Shown: positions 1 through 8,138 of the stretch, one piece after another
Layout of the letters: every line of letters starts with the position of its first letter
Position numbering within the stretch: the first letter of the stretch is position 1
From: DASUSH01 sp036375215
GTDB lineage: Bacteria > Actinomycetota > Thermoleophilia > Solirubrobacterales > 70-9
Assembly (NCBI GenBank): GCA_036375215.1
Contig: DASUSH010000082.1
Location: 1 to 35,426, forward strand
DNA: 35,426 nt
Direction of reading: 5' to 3'
The notes under the pieces: generated by a model
Databases searched by the model: none
The model's input: only the letters and a program-made list of their open reading frames with translations
Told to the model about the DNA's origin: nothing
Made by a program: the position numbers and the translations under genes

Positions 1-1
1 G

Positions 2-328
2 CACATCGCCGTGCTCGGCGCCGACGCGCACGGCAAGGCCGAGGTCGCGCCCGCCGCGCTCGCCCGCTGCCGCCTCTTCTGCGACGAGTGGCGCCAGGCC
101 TCGTCGGGCGGCGAGCTGTCGGGTGCCGCGGCCGCGGGCGACATCGGCTCGGGGGATGTTGGGGAGATCGGCGCGGTTCTCACGGGCGAGTCGGACGGTC
201 GCGCGAGCGATGAGGAGATCACCCTCTTCGACTCGACCGGCCTCGCGATCCAGGACCTCGCGATCGCCCGCGCGGTGCTCGGTGCCCACCGCGAGGGCCG
301 CGTGAACCCCCCGCAGGTGCGGCTCTGA
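2..328 (+). CDS. Ornithine cyclodeaminase / mu-crystallin family protein, 3' end only
   Basis: The last 108 codons of a gene that begins before the window. The family includes ornithine cyclodeaminase, some alanine/imino-acid dehydrogenases and mu-crystallin: NAD(P)-dependent cytosolic enzymes with a Rossmann fold. Visible family signatures are the AVLGADAHGKAEV strand-turn near the start, a GEIGAVLTG stretch, and the near-invariant tail motif SDEEITLFDSTGLAIQD. The catalytic N-terminal half is outside the window, so the substrate cannot be told. It ends 4 bp from the stop of the convergent phosphatase gene, leaving no room for a separate terminator. Confidence 0.85.
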   Translation, partial: HIAVLGADAHGKAEVAPAALARCRLFCDEWRQASSGGELSGAAAAGDIGSGDVGEIGAVLTGESDGRASDEEITLFDSTGLAIQDLAIARAVLGAHREGRVNPPQVRL

Positions 329-332
329 CGCC

Positions 333-2117
333 CTAGAACTTCGCCTTGGCCTTTACCCAGTCGCTCTTGACGCCCGCTGCCGAGATTGTGCGCAGGCGGA
401 AGAGCGCGCCTTCACCCGCCTCGCCGCGGACGCGGAGCTTGTCCTTGTCCGACTTGCGCAGGAGCTTCTTCCATTTGCCGCCGTCGCGCAGCTGGAGGTC
501 GTAGACGCCCTCGGCGGGGAGGAAACGCGCGGTGAGCTTGCCCTTGCCCGCATCGCGGAGGCGCAGCCGCGGGCGCTCCGGCGCTCCGACCTCGCTCAGC
601 GCCCCCTTCTCGAACGCCTCCTTCAGGAAGCGCCCGGCGTTGTCCTCGGGCGCGAACATCCCGAACAGGCCCATCACGGTCGCGGCGACGTCGACGTTCT
701 CGGCCTGCTTCGGGTTCTGGGCCGTGTCGTCGAAGTCCGGCTCCCGGTTGCCGGCGACGGTTCGGTGGCGAACGAGGTCGCCGCCGCCGATCACGGCGAA
801 GAAGTTGTCGCGCGTCGAGTTCGAGCCGTGATGGCCCTGGGCGAGGTTGCCGGTCCCGGTCGAGCTCGCGAAGATGCGCCCCGACTTCGCGGCGACGAAG
901 ATGTCGCCGCTGCGCTCGCCCTCGACGTGCCAGTCGGGCCTGGCGCGGGCGATCGTGTTCCTCGTGCCGCCGTCCTCGGGGTTCGGCTCGCGGTAGAGCG
1001 CGTCGGCGACCGAAGGGTGCGCCGCGAGCGCGTCGCGCATGGCCTTGAGGAGGGCGAAGCGGCCCTGGCTCTCCCGGTCGGCGAGGTAGATGTGGGCCGC
1101 CATCCCGTTGTCGCCCATCACCGCGTTGAAGCTCTCGGCCGGGACCCCGGCGTCCTCGAGCACGCTCTCGAGGTTCACCTTTTCCGGGACCTGGTCGATC
1201 GAGTGGTCGGAGAGCAGGATGAGCACCGTGCGCTCCCAATCGCCGCGGCCGCGGAGCGTCGTGACGAGCCGCTCGATCTCGTCGTCGGCGAGCGCGACCG
1301 CCTCGTCGTAGCCCGGGCCGCGGCCGAAGAAGTGGCCGGCGGAGTCGACCTGGTGCAGGTTCACGAACGTGAAGTCCGGGCGGGCCGTGCCGCCGTTCGC
1401 CGGCACGCCCTCGCCGATCGTGCGCAGGACCTCGTCCATCACCGCCGCGTCGTCGACCGCGTACCCGGTGATCGGGTTGGTCGGCTCGTCGCCGCAGTAG
1501 TCGTCGTCGTCGGCGCCGGAGGCGCAGGGGGCCCAGAGGTAGTCGACGTCGCGGCGGTCCGGGTCGACGTTGCGCCCCGCGAAGATCCGCCCGAGCTTGG
1601 GCTTGCCGAAGATCCCGGCGGTGACGAGGCCACGCGGGTTGCCCTGGCGCTTCACCGCCTCGAAGACCATCTCCGCCTGCGGGCAGTTGCGGTTCTCGCC
1701 GCTCGTCGTCGTCGGCAGCGCGCTCGTGTTCTCGGGCCCGGTGGCGGCGCAGGAGTCGCCGTTCTCGAGCGGCGCGTAGAGCGCGAACTCGTTGCCGGCG
1801 ATCCCGGAGTCGCCGGCGTACGCCCCGCTCATCATCGCGGTGTGGTTCGAGTTCGTGACCGTGGGCATGATCGCGCGCGACTCGGTGAAGTAGGTCGCGC
1901 GGGCGCTCTCGCCGGCGAGGAGCGAGGAGATGAACGGCGCGCTGCCGGCGTCGACCGCGTCGCCGTCGAGGCCGTCGATGACGACCGCGTAGACGAGCGG
2001 CCCCTCGCCCGCCGCGACGCCGCGCTCGGTGCCGGCGTCCCGCGCCGAGGCGCCCGCGACGCCCGCGGCGAGCGCCGCGGCGAAGGCGAGGCCGGCGAGA
2101 GCGGGGCGGCCCCTCAT
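333..2117 (-). CDS. Secreted alkaline-phosphatase-superfamily phosphodiesterase/nucleotide pyrophosphatase (NPP type)
   Basis: A 594-aa exported hydrolase expected to cleave phosphomono- or diesters outside the membrane with two metal ions. Residues 1-26 form a signal peptide (Arg-containing start, Ala-rich core, ASA end). The catalytic domain has a metal Asp in VVIDGLDGD (about D48), the nucleophile region PTVTNSNHT (about T88, equivalent to the NPP PTxTxPNH motif), LHQVDSAGHFFG, LLSDHS and a late HHGSNSTRDN histidine region. The last 80-90 residues are a Lys/Arg-rich beta-type domain, probably a binding or wall-association module. The start is the ATG whose ATGA overlaps the stop of the upstream phospholipase gene; longer readings would run deep into that gene. 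It is the last gene of the phosphoesterase run. Substrate is unproven; family assignment is firm. Confidence 0.88.
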   Translation of the reverse strand: MRGRPALAGLAFAAALAAGVAGASARDAGTERGVAAGEGPLVYAVVIDGLDGDAVDAGSAPFISSLLAGESARATYFTESRAIMPTVTNSNHTAMMSGAYAGDSGIAGNEFALYAPLENGDSCAATGPENTSALPTTTSGENRNCPQAEMVFEAVKRQGNPRGLVTAGIFGKPKLGRIFAGRNVDPDRRDVDYLWAPCASGADDDDYCGDEPTNPITGYAVDDAAVMDEVLRTIGEGVPANGGTARPDFTFVNLHQVDSAGHFFGRGPGYDEAVALADDEIERLVTTLRGRGDWERTVLILLSDHSIDQVPEKVNLESVLEDAGVPAESFNAVMGDNGMAAHIYLADRESQGRFALLKAMRDALAAHPSVADALYREPNPEDGGTRNTIARARPDWHVEGERSGDIFVAAKSGRIFASSTGTGNLAQGHHGSNSTRDNFFAVIGGGDLVRHRTVAGNREPDFDDTAQNPKQAENVDVAATVMGLFGMFAPEDNAGRFLKEAFEKGALSEVGAPERPRLRLRDAGKGKLTARFLPAEGVYDLQLRDGGKWKKLLRKSDKDKLRVRGEAGEGALFRLRTISAAGVKSDWVKAKAKF

Positions 2118-3676
2118 GCCGCCGCTCCCTCGAAGCGGGCGCGGCGCACCCGGTCGGGATCGCGGTAGACGCTCTCGAAGGTCGCCGGCTTGACCTCGTA
2201 GCCGAGCCGCTCCAGCCACCCGGAGCGCTCGAGCTCGACCATCCCGTGCTCCTCGGGGGCGGTCTGCTCGCGGGCGCCGCCGCACGGGGAGGCGGCGACC
2301 GCGGCCGGGTCGGGAAGCTCGGGCGGGTCGAAGTCCGCGAGGGTGAAGTCGAGGCTGCGGCCGATGTTGGAGGCGAAGCGGTGGCGCTTGTTGAGGTGGC
2401 CCAGGCCGAAGCGGTACGAGATCAGCTTCAGGATCGACTCGTGGGTGACGGTCATGTGCGCGACCCTACCCCCGCGCGCGAACGGGGAGATTGCGAGCCC
2501 CGGGATGCGGAATCCGGTCAGGCGCCAGTCCTCGTCGATGTTCGCCTGGTCGGCGAGCTCGTCGGGGACGAACCGGGGCTTCACGTGGTCGAAGAACCCG
2601 CCCCACTCGTCGTAGTTGATGAAGAGCGCGCCGCGGCGGTACTGCGGCGATTCGACGAAGGAGTGGACGATGTCGGAGATGAACGCCTGCCCGAGGCGGA
2701 CGTCGGAGTGGGGGTGGTCGCTGGCACCGGCGCCGGCGACGGCCAGGCTCGTGCCGCCGCCGGACGCCCCGATGTCGCCGTACGGCGGGTCGACGAACGT
2801 GATCGGGGGCAGGTTCCCCGCCGCGGCGTCGGCGTAGAACTGGGCGACCGGGCGGATGATCGAGATCCCGCGCTGGCCGTAGAGCGCCGAGGGCGGCAGG
2901 TCGGCGACGTAGTAGGCGACCTCGACGCCCTTCGACTGGGCCCGGTCGAAGATCGTCTCCCAGGAGAAGCCGTCCTCGTGCCCGGGCTGGGGCGGGAAGA
3001 CGTTCGACTTGAAGCCGCCCGCCGTGGCGGCCATCTGGTAGTGCCGGTTCGGGAACGTCGACGACATGATCGACGTGAACCAGCGGTCGTAGAGCGTGAA
3101 CGCCTCGGCGGCCGCGGGCAGGAAGGCGAGGTCCTCGCGTTCGTAGTAGCCGATCGCGAACTCGTCGCTCCCGGTGCCCTCCTCGTTGCCGGTGACGAAG
3201 CGGTCGTTGCGGCCGCCGTTCCACTGCCAGCGCCCACCGTCCCAGCCGTGGTCGGGGTCGGGGTGCCCGCAGCCCTGGTAGTCGGGCGGCAGGCGGTGGG
3301 TCGGGACCGGGTTGCCCTGGGCGTCGGGATATGCGAGCCCCTGGTTGCGGGCGTCGGCGTCCGGGTGCCAGCCGAAGTAATGGTCGAAGGAGCGGTTCTC
3401 CATCATCAAGACGACGATCGTGTCGAGCGGCATGTCCCTCGGCGAGGGGAGCGGCCGGCGCCGCGCCGCGCCGCGCGCCGCCGCGGCGACCAGGGTGTCC
3501 AGCGGGAGGGTGGAGGCGAGGCTCGCGCCGCCGGCGAGCGCCGCGGTGCGGCCGAGGAACTCGCGGCGCCGCAGCGCCGCCTCGGGCTGATCCGAAGCGA
3601 GCCGGTCGGCCGCCTCCTCGTCGCCGAGCTCGCCCCGGCGGAGCCGGTCGCTGTGGTCGGCTGGGCGCCGGATCAT
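2114..3676 (-). CDS. Tat-exported phosphoesterase, phospholipase C / acid phosphatase family (copy 2)
   Basis: A 520-aa protein of the phosphoesterase family (PF04185) that includes bacterial non-haemolytic phospholipase C and AcpA-type acid phosphatases. Residues 36-42 are RRREFLG followed by an Ala/Gly/Leu segment: a twin-arginine signal, so it is probably exported folded. The mature part has the family hallmark MMENRSFDHYFG (about 91-102), then DPDHGWD, FINYDEWGGFFDHVKP, GFRIPGLAISPFAR and the THESILKLI helix. These residues build the metal and phosphate site. It closely resembles the upstream gene along its whole length, so the pair is a tandem duplication. ATG start overlaps the upstream stop (ATGA) and its own stop overlaps the next ATG. 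Phospholipid or another phosphoester could be the substrate. Confidence 0.9.
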   Translation of the reverse strand: MIRRPADHSDRLRRGELGDEEAADRLASDQPEAALRRREFLGRTAALAGGASLASTLPLDTLVAAAARGAARRRPLPSPRDMPLDTIVVLMMENRSFDHYFGWHPDADARNQGLAYPDAQGNPVPTHRLPPDYQGCGHPDPDHGWDGGRWQWNGGRNDRFVTGNEEGTGSDEFAIGYYEREDLAFLPAAAEAFTLYDRWFTSIMSSTFPNRHYQMAATAGGFKSNVFPPQPGHEDGFSWETIFDRAQSKGVEVAYYVADLPPSALYGQRGISIIRPVAQFYADAAAGNLPPITFVDPPYGDIGASGGGTSLAVAGAGASDHPHSDVRLGQAFISDIVHSFVESPQYRRGALFINYDEWGGFFDHVKPRFVPDELADQANIDEDWRLTGFRIPGLAISPFARGGRVAHMTVTHESILKLISYRFGLGHLNKRHRFASNIGRSLDFTLADFDPPELPDPAAVAASPCGGAREQTAPEEHGMVELERSGWLERLGYEVKPATFESVYRDPDRVRRARFEGAAA

Positions 3677-5232
3677 CGGCGCCGGTTCGATGCCTCGAGC
3701 GCGCGCCGGACCGAGTCGGGCTTGCGGAAGATCTGCTCGGGGGTGCCCTCGTAGACCTTGGCGCCGACGCTGTCCAGATAGCCCGAGGTGACGAGCTCGT
3801 CCATCTCGCCGTGGGGCGCCTCGGCGCCGGGCTGCTCGGAGCGCTGCATCGAGCACGGGGTGGCGACGATCGCCTCCGGGTCGGGCAGGTCGGGCGGGTC
3901 GAAGTCCTGCTTCGCGAAGTCGAGGCTGCGCCCGATGTTGGACGCGTAGCGGTGGCGCTTGGTCAGGTAGCCGAGCCCGAAGCGGTACGAGATCAGCTTC
4001 AGGATCGACTCGTGGGTGAGCGTCATGTGGTTGACGCCGCCGCCGCGGGCGAACGGTGAGATCGCAACGGCCGGGATCCGGAACCCGGTCATCCCGAAGT
4101 CCTCGAAGAGATCCCTGGAGCGGCGGTCGTCGGGGACGAAGCGCGGCTTCACGTGGTCGAAGAAGCCGCCCCATTCGTCGTAGTCGATGAAGAGCGCGCC
4201 GCGGCGGTACTGGGGTGACTCGATGAAGGCGTGGGCGACGTCCGACATGAACGCCTGCCCGAGCCGGACGTCGCCGTGCGGGTGCTCGTCGGCGGAGAGG
4301 CCGTCGCCGCCGCCGCCGTCGCGGAACGGCGGGTCGACGAAGCAGATGTTGGGGAGGGTGCCGCCGGCGGCGTCGGAGTAGTACTGCTGGATCGGCGCCG
4401 AGGCGGCCACCGTGTCGCGGCCGTAGACCCCGCCGAACGGCAGGTCGGAGTAGTAGTAGCGGAAGCTGACGCCGTTGGCCTCGGCGCGGTTGTCGATCGT
4501 CTCCCAGGTGTAGAGACCGTCGCCGGTGGCCGCCGCGACCGCCTCGCCGACGTTGCCGTTGTCCTTGATCCCGCCCGACTGCGCGCCCCACTGGTAGTGG
4601 CGGTTCGGCCACGTCGACGCCATGAGCGACGTGAACCACCGGTCGTAGAGCGTGTAGGCGTCGGCGACGTGCGGGATGAAGGGGAGGTCCTGCTTCAGGT
4701 AGTAGCCGATCGCGAACTCGTCGCTGCCGTCGAGCTCCTCGTTGCCGGTGACGAAGCGGTCGTTGCGGCCGCCGTGCCACTGCCAGCGGCCGCCGTCCCA
4801 GCTGTGGTCGGGGTCGACGTAGGCGCAGCCCTGGTAGTCGGGGGTGAGCCGGAAGGTGTTGATCCGGGTCCCCTGGGCGTCCGGGTAGGAGAGTCCCTCG
4901 TTGCGGGCGTCGGCGTCCGGGTGCCAGCCGAAGTAGTGGTCGAAGGAGCGGTTCTCCATCATCAAGACGACGATCGTGTCGAGCGGCATGTCCTTCGGCG
5001 AGGGGAGGGGCCGGCGCCTCGCCGCGGCCTGAGCGGCGGCCGAGACGAGGCCGTCGAGCGGCAGCGCCGAAGCGAGGCTCGCGCCGCCGGCGAGCGCCGC
5101 GGTGCGCCCGAGGAAGTCGCGGCGGCGAAGCGCCGCCTCGGGCCGCTCGGCCTCGAGCCGCTCGGCGGCCTCCTCGTCCGCGAGCTCCCCGCGGCGCCGG
5201 AAGTCGGAGTGGTCTGACGGGCGGCGGATCAC
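3673..5232 (-). CDS. Tat-exported phosphoesterase, phospholipase C / acid phosphatase family (copy 1)
   Basis: A 519-aa paralogue of the next gene, with identical layout: acidic N-terminal region, twin-arginine motif RRRDFLG at 36-42, hydrophobic segment, then MMENRSFDHYFGWHPDADA, DPDHSWDGG, FIDYDEWGGFFDHVKP, GFRIPAVAISPFARGG and THESILKLISYRFGLG. Differences concentrate in the central region (about 200-300) and in the C-terminal tail, where substrate recognition would be expected to diverge. The start is GTG, chosen because GTGA overlaps the stop of the RTX gene upstream and because the product then begins MIRRPSDHSD, matching MIRRPADHSD of copy 2. Phospholipase C versus acid phosphatase activity cannot be decided from sequence alone. 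Confidence 0.9.
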   Translation of the reverse strand: MIRRPSDHSDFRRRGELADEEAAERLEAERPEAALRRRDFLGRTAALAGGASLASALPLDGLVSAAAQAAARRRPLPSPKDMPLDTIVVLMMENRSFDHYFGWHPDADARNEGLSYPDAQGTRINTFRLTPDYQGCAYVDPDHSWDGGRWQWHGGRNDRFVTGNEELDGSDEFAIGYYLKQDLPFIPHVADAYTLYDRWFTSLMASTWPNRHYQWGAQSGGIKDNGNVGEAVAAATGDGLYTWETIDNRAEANGVSFRYYYSDLPFGGVYGRDTVAASAPIQQYYSDAAGGTLPNICFVDPPFRDGGGGDGLSADEHPHGDVRLGQAFMSDVAHAFIESPQYRRGALFIDYDEWGGFFDHVKPRFVPDDRRSRDLFEDFGMTGFRIPAVAISPFARGGGVNHMTLTHESILKLISYRFGLGYLTKRHRYASNIGRSLDFAKQDFDPPDLPDPEAIVATPCSMQRSEQPGAEAPHGEMDELVTSGYLDSVGAKVYEGTPEQIFRKPDSVRRALEASNRRR

Positions 5233-5726
5233 CCGGCCGTCTCCCCGGGCGGCTCGACCACGGTCTCGCAGTCGTAGACGCCCTCCTCCTCGGCGTCGAC
5301 GATCGCCTTGTCGTCGCCGTCGCCGCAGCTGATCTGGTCGGGGGCGCCGTCGCGGGCGCGGATCACGTCGGCGCCCGGGCTCGCGAGCTCGACCCCGTCG
5401 CGCATGTTGACGCCGTCCTCGCCCTTGCCCGGGTTGAGGGTGTCCTTGCCCTTGCCGCCGATCAGGACGTCGCTCGCGCCCCCGCCCCTGATCCGGTCCT
5501 TGCCCTTGGACCCCTTGAGCTCGTCGTCGCCCGCGCCGCCCGAGAGCTTGTCGTCGCCGGCGAGGCCGCGAAGCGTGTCGTCTCCGCCGCGGCCCGAGAG
5601 CTCGTCGTCCTTGGGGGTCCCTTTCAGCGTGTCCGGGCCGGGGCCGCCGTCCTTCACCTGCGCGACGACGGGAGCCGCGAAAACGACCGTCCCTGCCACG
5701 AGGAGCGCCCCAAGCTTGGCCCGCAC
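5229..5726 (-). CDS. Small secreted RTX-like calcium-binding protein
   Basis: A 165-aa protein with a signal peptide (about 1-23, ending VVAQ) followed from about residue 27 to 105 by glycine/aspartate nonapeptide repeats of the haemolysin type (GGxGxDxLxG), for example GGDDTLRG and GGAGDDELKG. Such repeats fold into a parallel beta-roll that binds Ca2+ outside the cell. No enzymatic domain is present. The tail has two cysteines (about C134 and C153) bracketing an Asp-rich CGDGDDKAIVDAEEEG segment; the same kind of cap closes the neighbouring metallophosphoesterase. The GTG start is chosen because it directly precedes the signal peptide; there is no clear Shine-Dalgarno. Its stop overlaps the GTG of the phospholipase gene, so it is probably co-translated with it. 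Role in the locus unknown. Confidence 0.8.
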   Translation of the reverse strand: MRAKLGALLVAGTVVFAAPVVAQVKDGGPGPDTLKGTPKDDELSGRGGDDTLRGLAGDDKLSGGAGDDELKGSKGKDRIRGGGASDVLIGGKGKDTLNPGKGEDGVNMRDGVELASPGADVIRARDGAPDQISCGDGDDKAIVDAEEEGVYDCETVVEPPGETAG

Positions 5727-5761
5727 GGGCTGATCGTAGATCAGGAGAGTCGTCGTCTGTG

Positions 5762-8080
5762 TCAGTTCTGTGAACGCCGCCGCTTGACCCGTTCGCAGCC
5801 GCGGACGCGGTCCTTGCGGTCGGCGACGGCGCGGTCCCGGCCTCCGCCGCAGGCGACCCGGTCGCGCTTGCCGTCGGCGGAGTAGACCCGGTCGCGGCCG
5901 CCGCCCGAGCGGAGCTTGTCGGCGCCGCGGTCGCCCCGCAGGCGGTCGCGGCCGGCCCCGCCGGCGACGCGGTCGTCGTCGGGGCCGCCCTTGACGCGGT
6001 CGTGGCCTGGGCCGCCCCGCAGGCAGTCGCGGCCCTTGCCGCCCGAGATCCGGTCGCGGCCGTCGGCGCCGTTGATGCGATCGTCGCCGTCGGTGCCCTT
6101 GATGCGCTCGTCGCCGGTGCCGCCCTGGATCTTGCTGGGGCAGCGGGGCTTGCCGCCGCCGTTCCCGCCGCCGCCGCCGGCTCCGGACCCGCCGCCGCGC
6201 GGGTCGGCGACGAGCAGCTCGACGTTTCGGTCGCGGGCGGCGCCCTCGCCGCAGGGGCCGCCGTCGCAGGCGCGGCCGCCGGTCTGGGGGTCGTTGTAGG
6301 CGAGCGTGCGGCCGACCGAGGCGAGCTCCTCGGTCGAGAAGCCGGCGGCGCCGGTGCCGCTCGGGGGCGCGCCCGCGGCAGAGGCGTGGTCGACGATCGT
6401 GCCGAAGATCGAGAGCGTGCCGTCCTCGTTGTCGAAGACCTCGAGCAGGCGGCTCTGCTGCGGCCAGTCGGCCTCGGCGGCCACCCGGATGCTCCAGAAC
6501 CCGCCGCCGCCCTCGGCCTCGTAGCCCTCGATGCTGTTCACGTGCGAGTGGCCGGCGACCCAGGCGATCACGTGTGGGTACTCGTGCAGGAGCGCGGTCA
6601 GGTCGTCGCCGAGGTGGATCGGCGTCGAGCCGCGCGGGTCGAGGTCGCAGCCGGGGTTCGGGTCGTGGCCGTGGCCGTCGTCCTGGCCGCTGCAGGCGGG
6701 CGCGAGCTCGTCCGGGACGTCGGCGGTGAGGCTCGGGATCGCGTGGTGGCTCATGATCACGACGAGCTCGTCGCGCCTCGTCGCTCGGTCGAGCTCGCCG
6801 TGCAGCCAGTCGAACTGCGGGTCGTCGACGTTGCCGTCCGCGGAGGGTCCGATCACGCCGGCCTCCGAGACGGTGTCGAGCGAGATGAACCGGAAGCCGG
6901 GCTGCGGGCTCCACGAGTAGTAGCCCGCGGCCCCGCCCGAGGCCTCCTCCTCGGCCGGGTCGACGAAGCCGAAGCCGTGGCCGTCGGCCTGGCTCCCGCC
7001 GCGGAAGACGGCTTTGTACTGCGACTTCGAGACGAACTGGCGCCGCGGGTCGGGGGGGACGAGCGCGACCTTGCTCGGGTCGGCGACGAGGTCGGCGAGC
7101 CGGGCCGGGTCGAACGCCTCGAACGCGCCCTGGAACGCGTCCTGGTCGGTGATCACCGGCGAGAGCGGCTTCACGCAGCCGGTGGCGACCCGCTCGTAGC
7201 CGGCATGCGCGGCCGCATTGCCCTGGACGAGCGCGTCGTGGTTGCCGAAGGTGACGTAGGAGGGGACGGCGAGCCCGGCCGCCTCGAAGGGCGCCTGGGC
7301 GCGGTCCATCAGGCCGGCGTGCTCGGGCCAGTCGGCGAAGAGGCCCGTGGGGTCGTCGGGGTCGTAGAACGCCGGCGCCGGTCCCTCCTGGTAGTCGTCG
7401 AAGTCCTGGACGCCCGTGTAGTTCTGCGGTGTCGAGGCGTCGGCGATCGCGGGCGCGAGCCCGGCGCAGAACGGGTCGCCGGAGGTCGCCGGGTCGACGC
7501 CGCTCCCCGGGTCGATCGGGCCGCCCTCCATCAGCGTGCGGACCCACTGCGTCTCGTTCAGCTGCTGGCTGTCGGCGATGTCACCGGTGTTGATCGCGAG
7601 GTCCATCGCCCGCCGCGACCCGTCGCCGGCGGAATTCGGGCTCGCCGCCGCGAACGCGTTCAGCTGGCGCACCATCGCGTCGTCGATCTGCGGGTTCATC
7701 GCCTCCCACGGCCGCCAGGCGGCGTTGAAGGGGCCGGTGTCGATGAACTCGACCCGGGCCGGCGACTCCTCGTCGGCGAGCTGGAAGTCGGAGAGCTGGC
7801 CGAAGTAGAGGAGCTCGGAGCGCCGGCCCTCCCGGCCGCCGCGGGCCGTCCCGATCCCGCCCTCGCGGACGACGTAGGGCTCGCCGGGCCCGAGCCCGAG
7901 CGTGCGGAAGCCGTCGCCGCCGCTCGGCACGATCCGCTGCTCGAGCGTGGAGACCCCGAGCACGCCGCCGCCCTGGGCGCGGGTCGAGTCCGCCGCGGCG
8001 ATCGCGAGCAGACCGACCAGCGCCGCGGCCGCGACGGCCACGGTCACCACCTGCCGAAGATCCCTGAGCCTGCCGGTCAT
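5762..8080 (-). CDS. Secreted calcineurin-type metallophosphoesterase with C-terminal RTX-like repeats
   Basis: A 772-aa exported protein. Residues 1-36 form a signal peptide (MTGRLRDLRQ start, Val/Ala core, AQ end). The metallophosphoesterase signatures occur in order: FGQLSDFQLAD (about 93-103), NTGDIADSQ, TFGNHD, VIMSHHAIPS and WVAGHSHVNS, which supply the two-metal ligands. Overall it resembles the actinobacterial PPA1498-type family. A Gly-rich linker (GAGGGGGNGGG) leads to about 120 residues of RTX-like repeats ending in a two-cysteine cap. Many repeats read GxDR rather than GxDT or GxDxL, so calcium binding is uncertain. The gene lies 58 bp after the carboxylase gene and 35 bp before the RTX gene and probably starts the phosphoesterase operon. 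No strong Shine-Dalgarno precedes the ATG. Confidence 0.88.
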   Translation of the reverse strand: MTGRLRDLRQVVTVAVAAAALVGLLAIAAADSTRAQGGGVLGVSTLEQRIVPSGGDGFRTLGLGPGEPYVVREGGIGTARGGREGRRSELLYFGQLSDFQLADEESPARVEFIDTGPFNAAWRPWEAMNPQIDDAMVRQLNAFAAASPNSAGDGSRRAMDLAINTGDIADSQQLNETQWVRTLMEGGPIDPGSGVDPATSGDPFCAGLAPAIADASTPQNYTGVQDFDDYQEGPAPAFYDPDDPTGLFADWPEHAGLMDRAQAPFEAAGLAVPSYVTFGNHDALVQGNAAAHAGYERVATGCVKPLSPVITDQDAFQGAFEAFDPARLADLVADPSKVALVPPDPRRQFVSKSQYKAVFRGGSQADGHGFGFVDPAEEEASGGAAGYYSWSPQPGFRFISLDTVSEAGVIGPSADGNVDDPQFDWLHGELDRATRRDELVVIMSHHAIPSLTADVPDELAPACSGQDDGHGHDPNPGCDLDPRGSTPIHLGDDLTALLHEYPHVIAWVAGHSHVNSIEGYEAEGGGGFWSIRVAAEADWPQQSRLLEVFDNEDGTLSIFGTIVDHASAAGAPPSGTGAAGFSTEELASVGRTLAYNDPQTGGRACDGGPCGEGAARDRNVELLVADPRGGGSGAGGGGGNGGGKPRCPSKIQGGTGDERIKGTDGDDRINGADGRDRISGGKGRDCLRGGPGHDRVKGGPDDDRVAGGAGRDRLRGDRGADKLRSGGGRDRVYSADGKRDRVACGGGRDRAVADRKDRVRGCERVKRRRSQN
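5765..6124 (-). repeat. RTX-like glycine/aspartate repeat tract coding for the metallophosphoesterase tail
   Basis: Codes for residues about 653-772. Consecutive units of roughly nine residues follow the pattern G-x-D-R-h-x-G (TDGDDRING, ADGRDRISG, GPDDDRVAG, GAGRDRLRG) and end in a segment bracketed by Cys744 and Cys762. The DNA is correspondingly repetitive. Confidence 0.75.
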
Positions 8081-8138
8081 CGAGCGTCCCAGGCGATCTT
8101 GACATCGCCTTCACAACTTCGCGCCGGTCGGTGCGGAG

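Noticed and set aside
765..2168. Long plus-strand frame opposite the NPP phosphatase
   Set aside because: The minus strand has all catalytic motifs and a signal peptide; the plus product is low-complexity Val/Arg/Ala without motifs. The same holds for the long antisense frames at 2246-3754, 4231-5217, 6002-8371, 8157-9779 and 11129-12967.
8099..8104. Perfect TTGACA as a plus-strand -35 box
   Set aside because: No TANNNT follows at 16-19 bp and transcription would run antisense into the carboxylase gene; more likely part of a repeat or chance.
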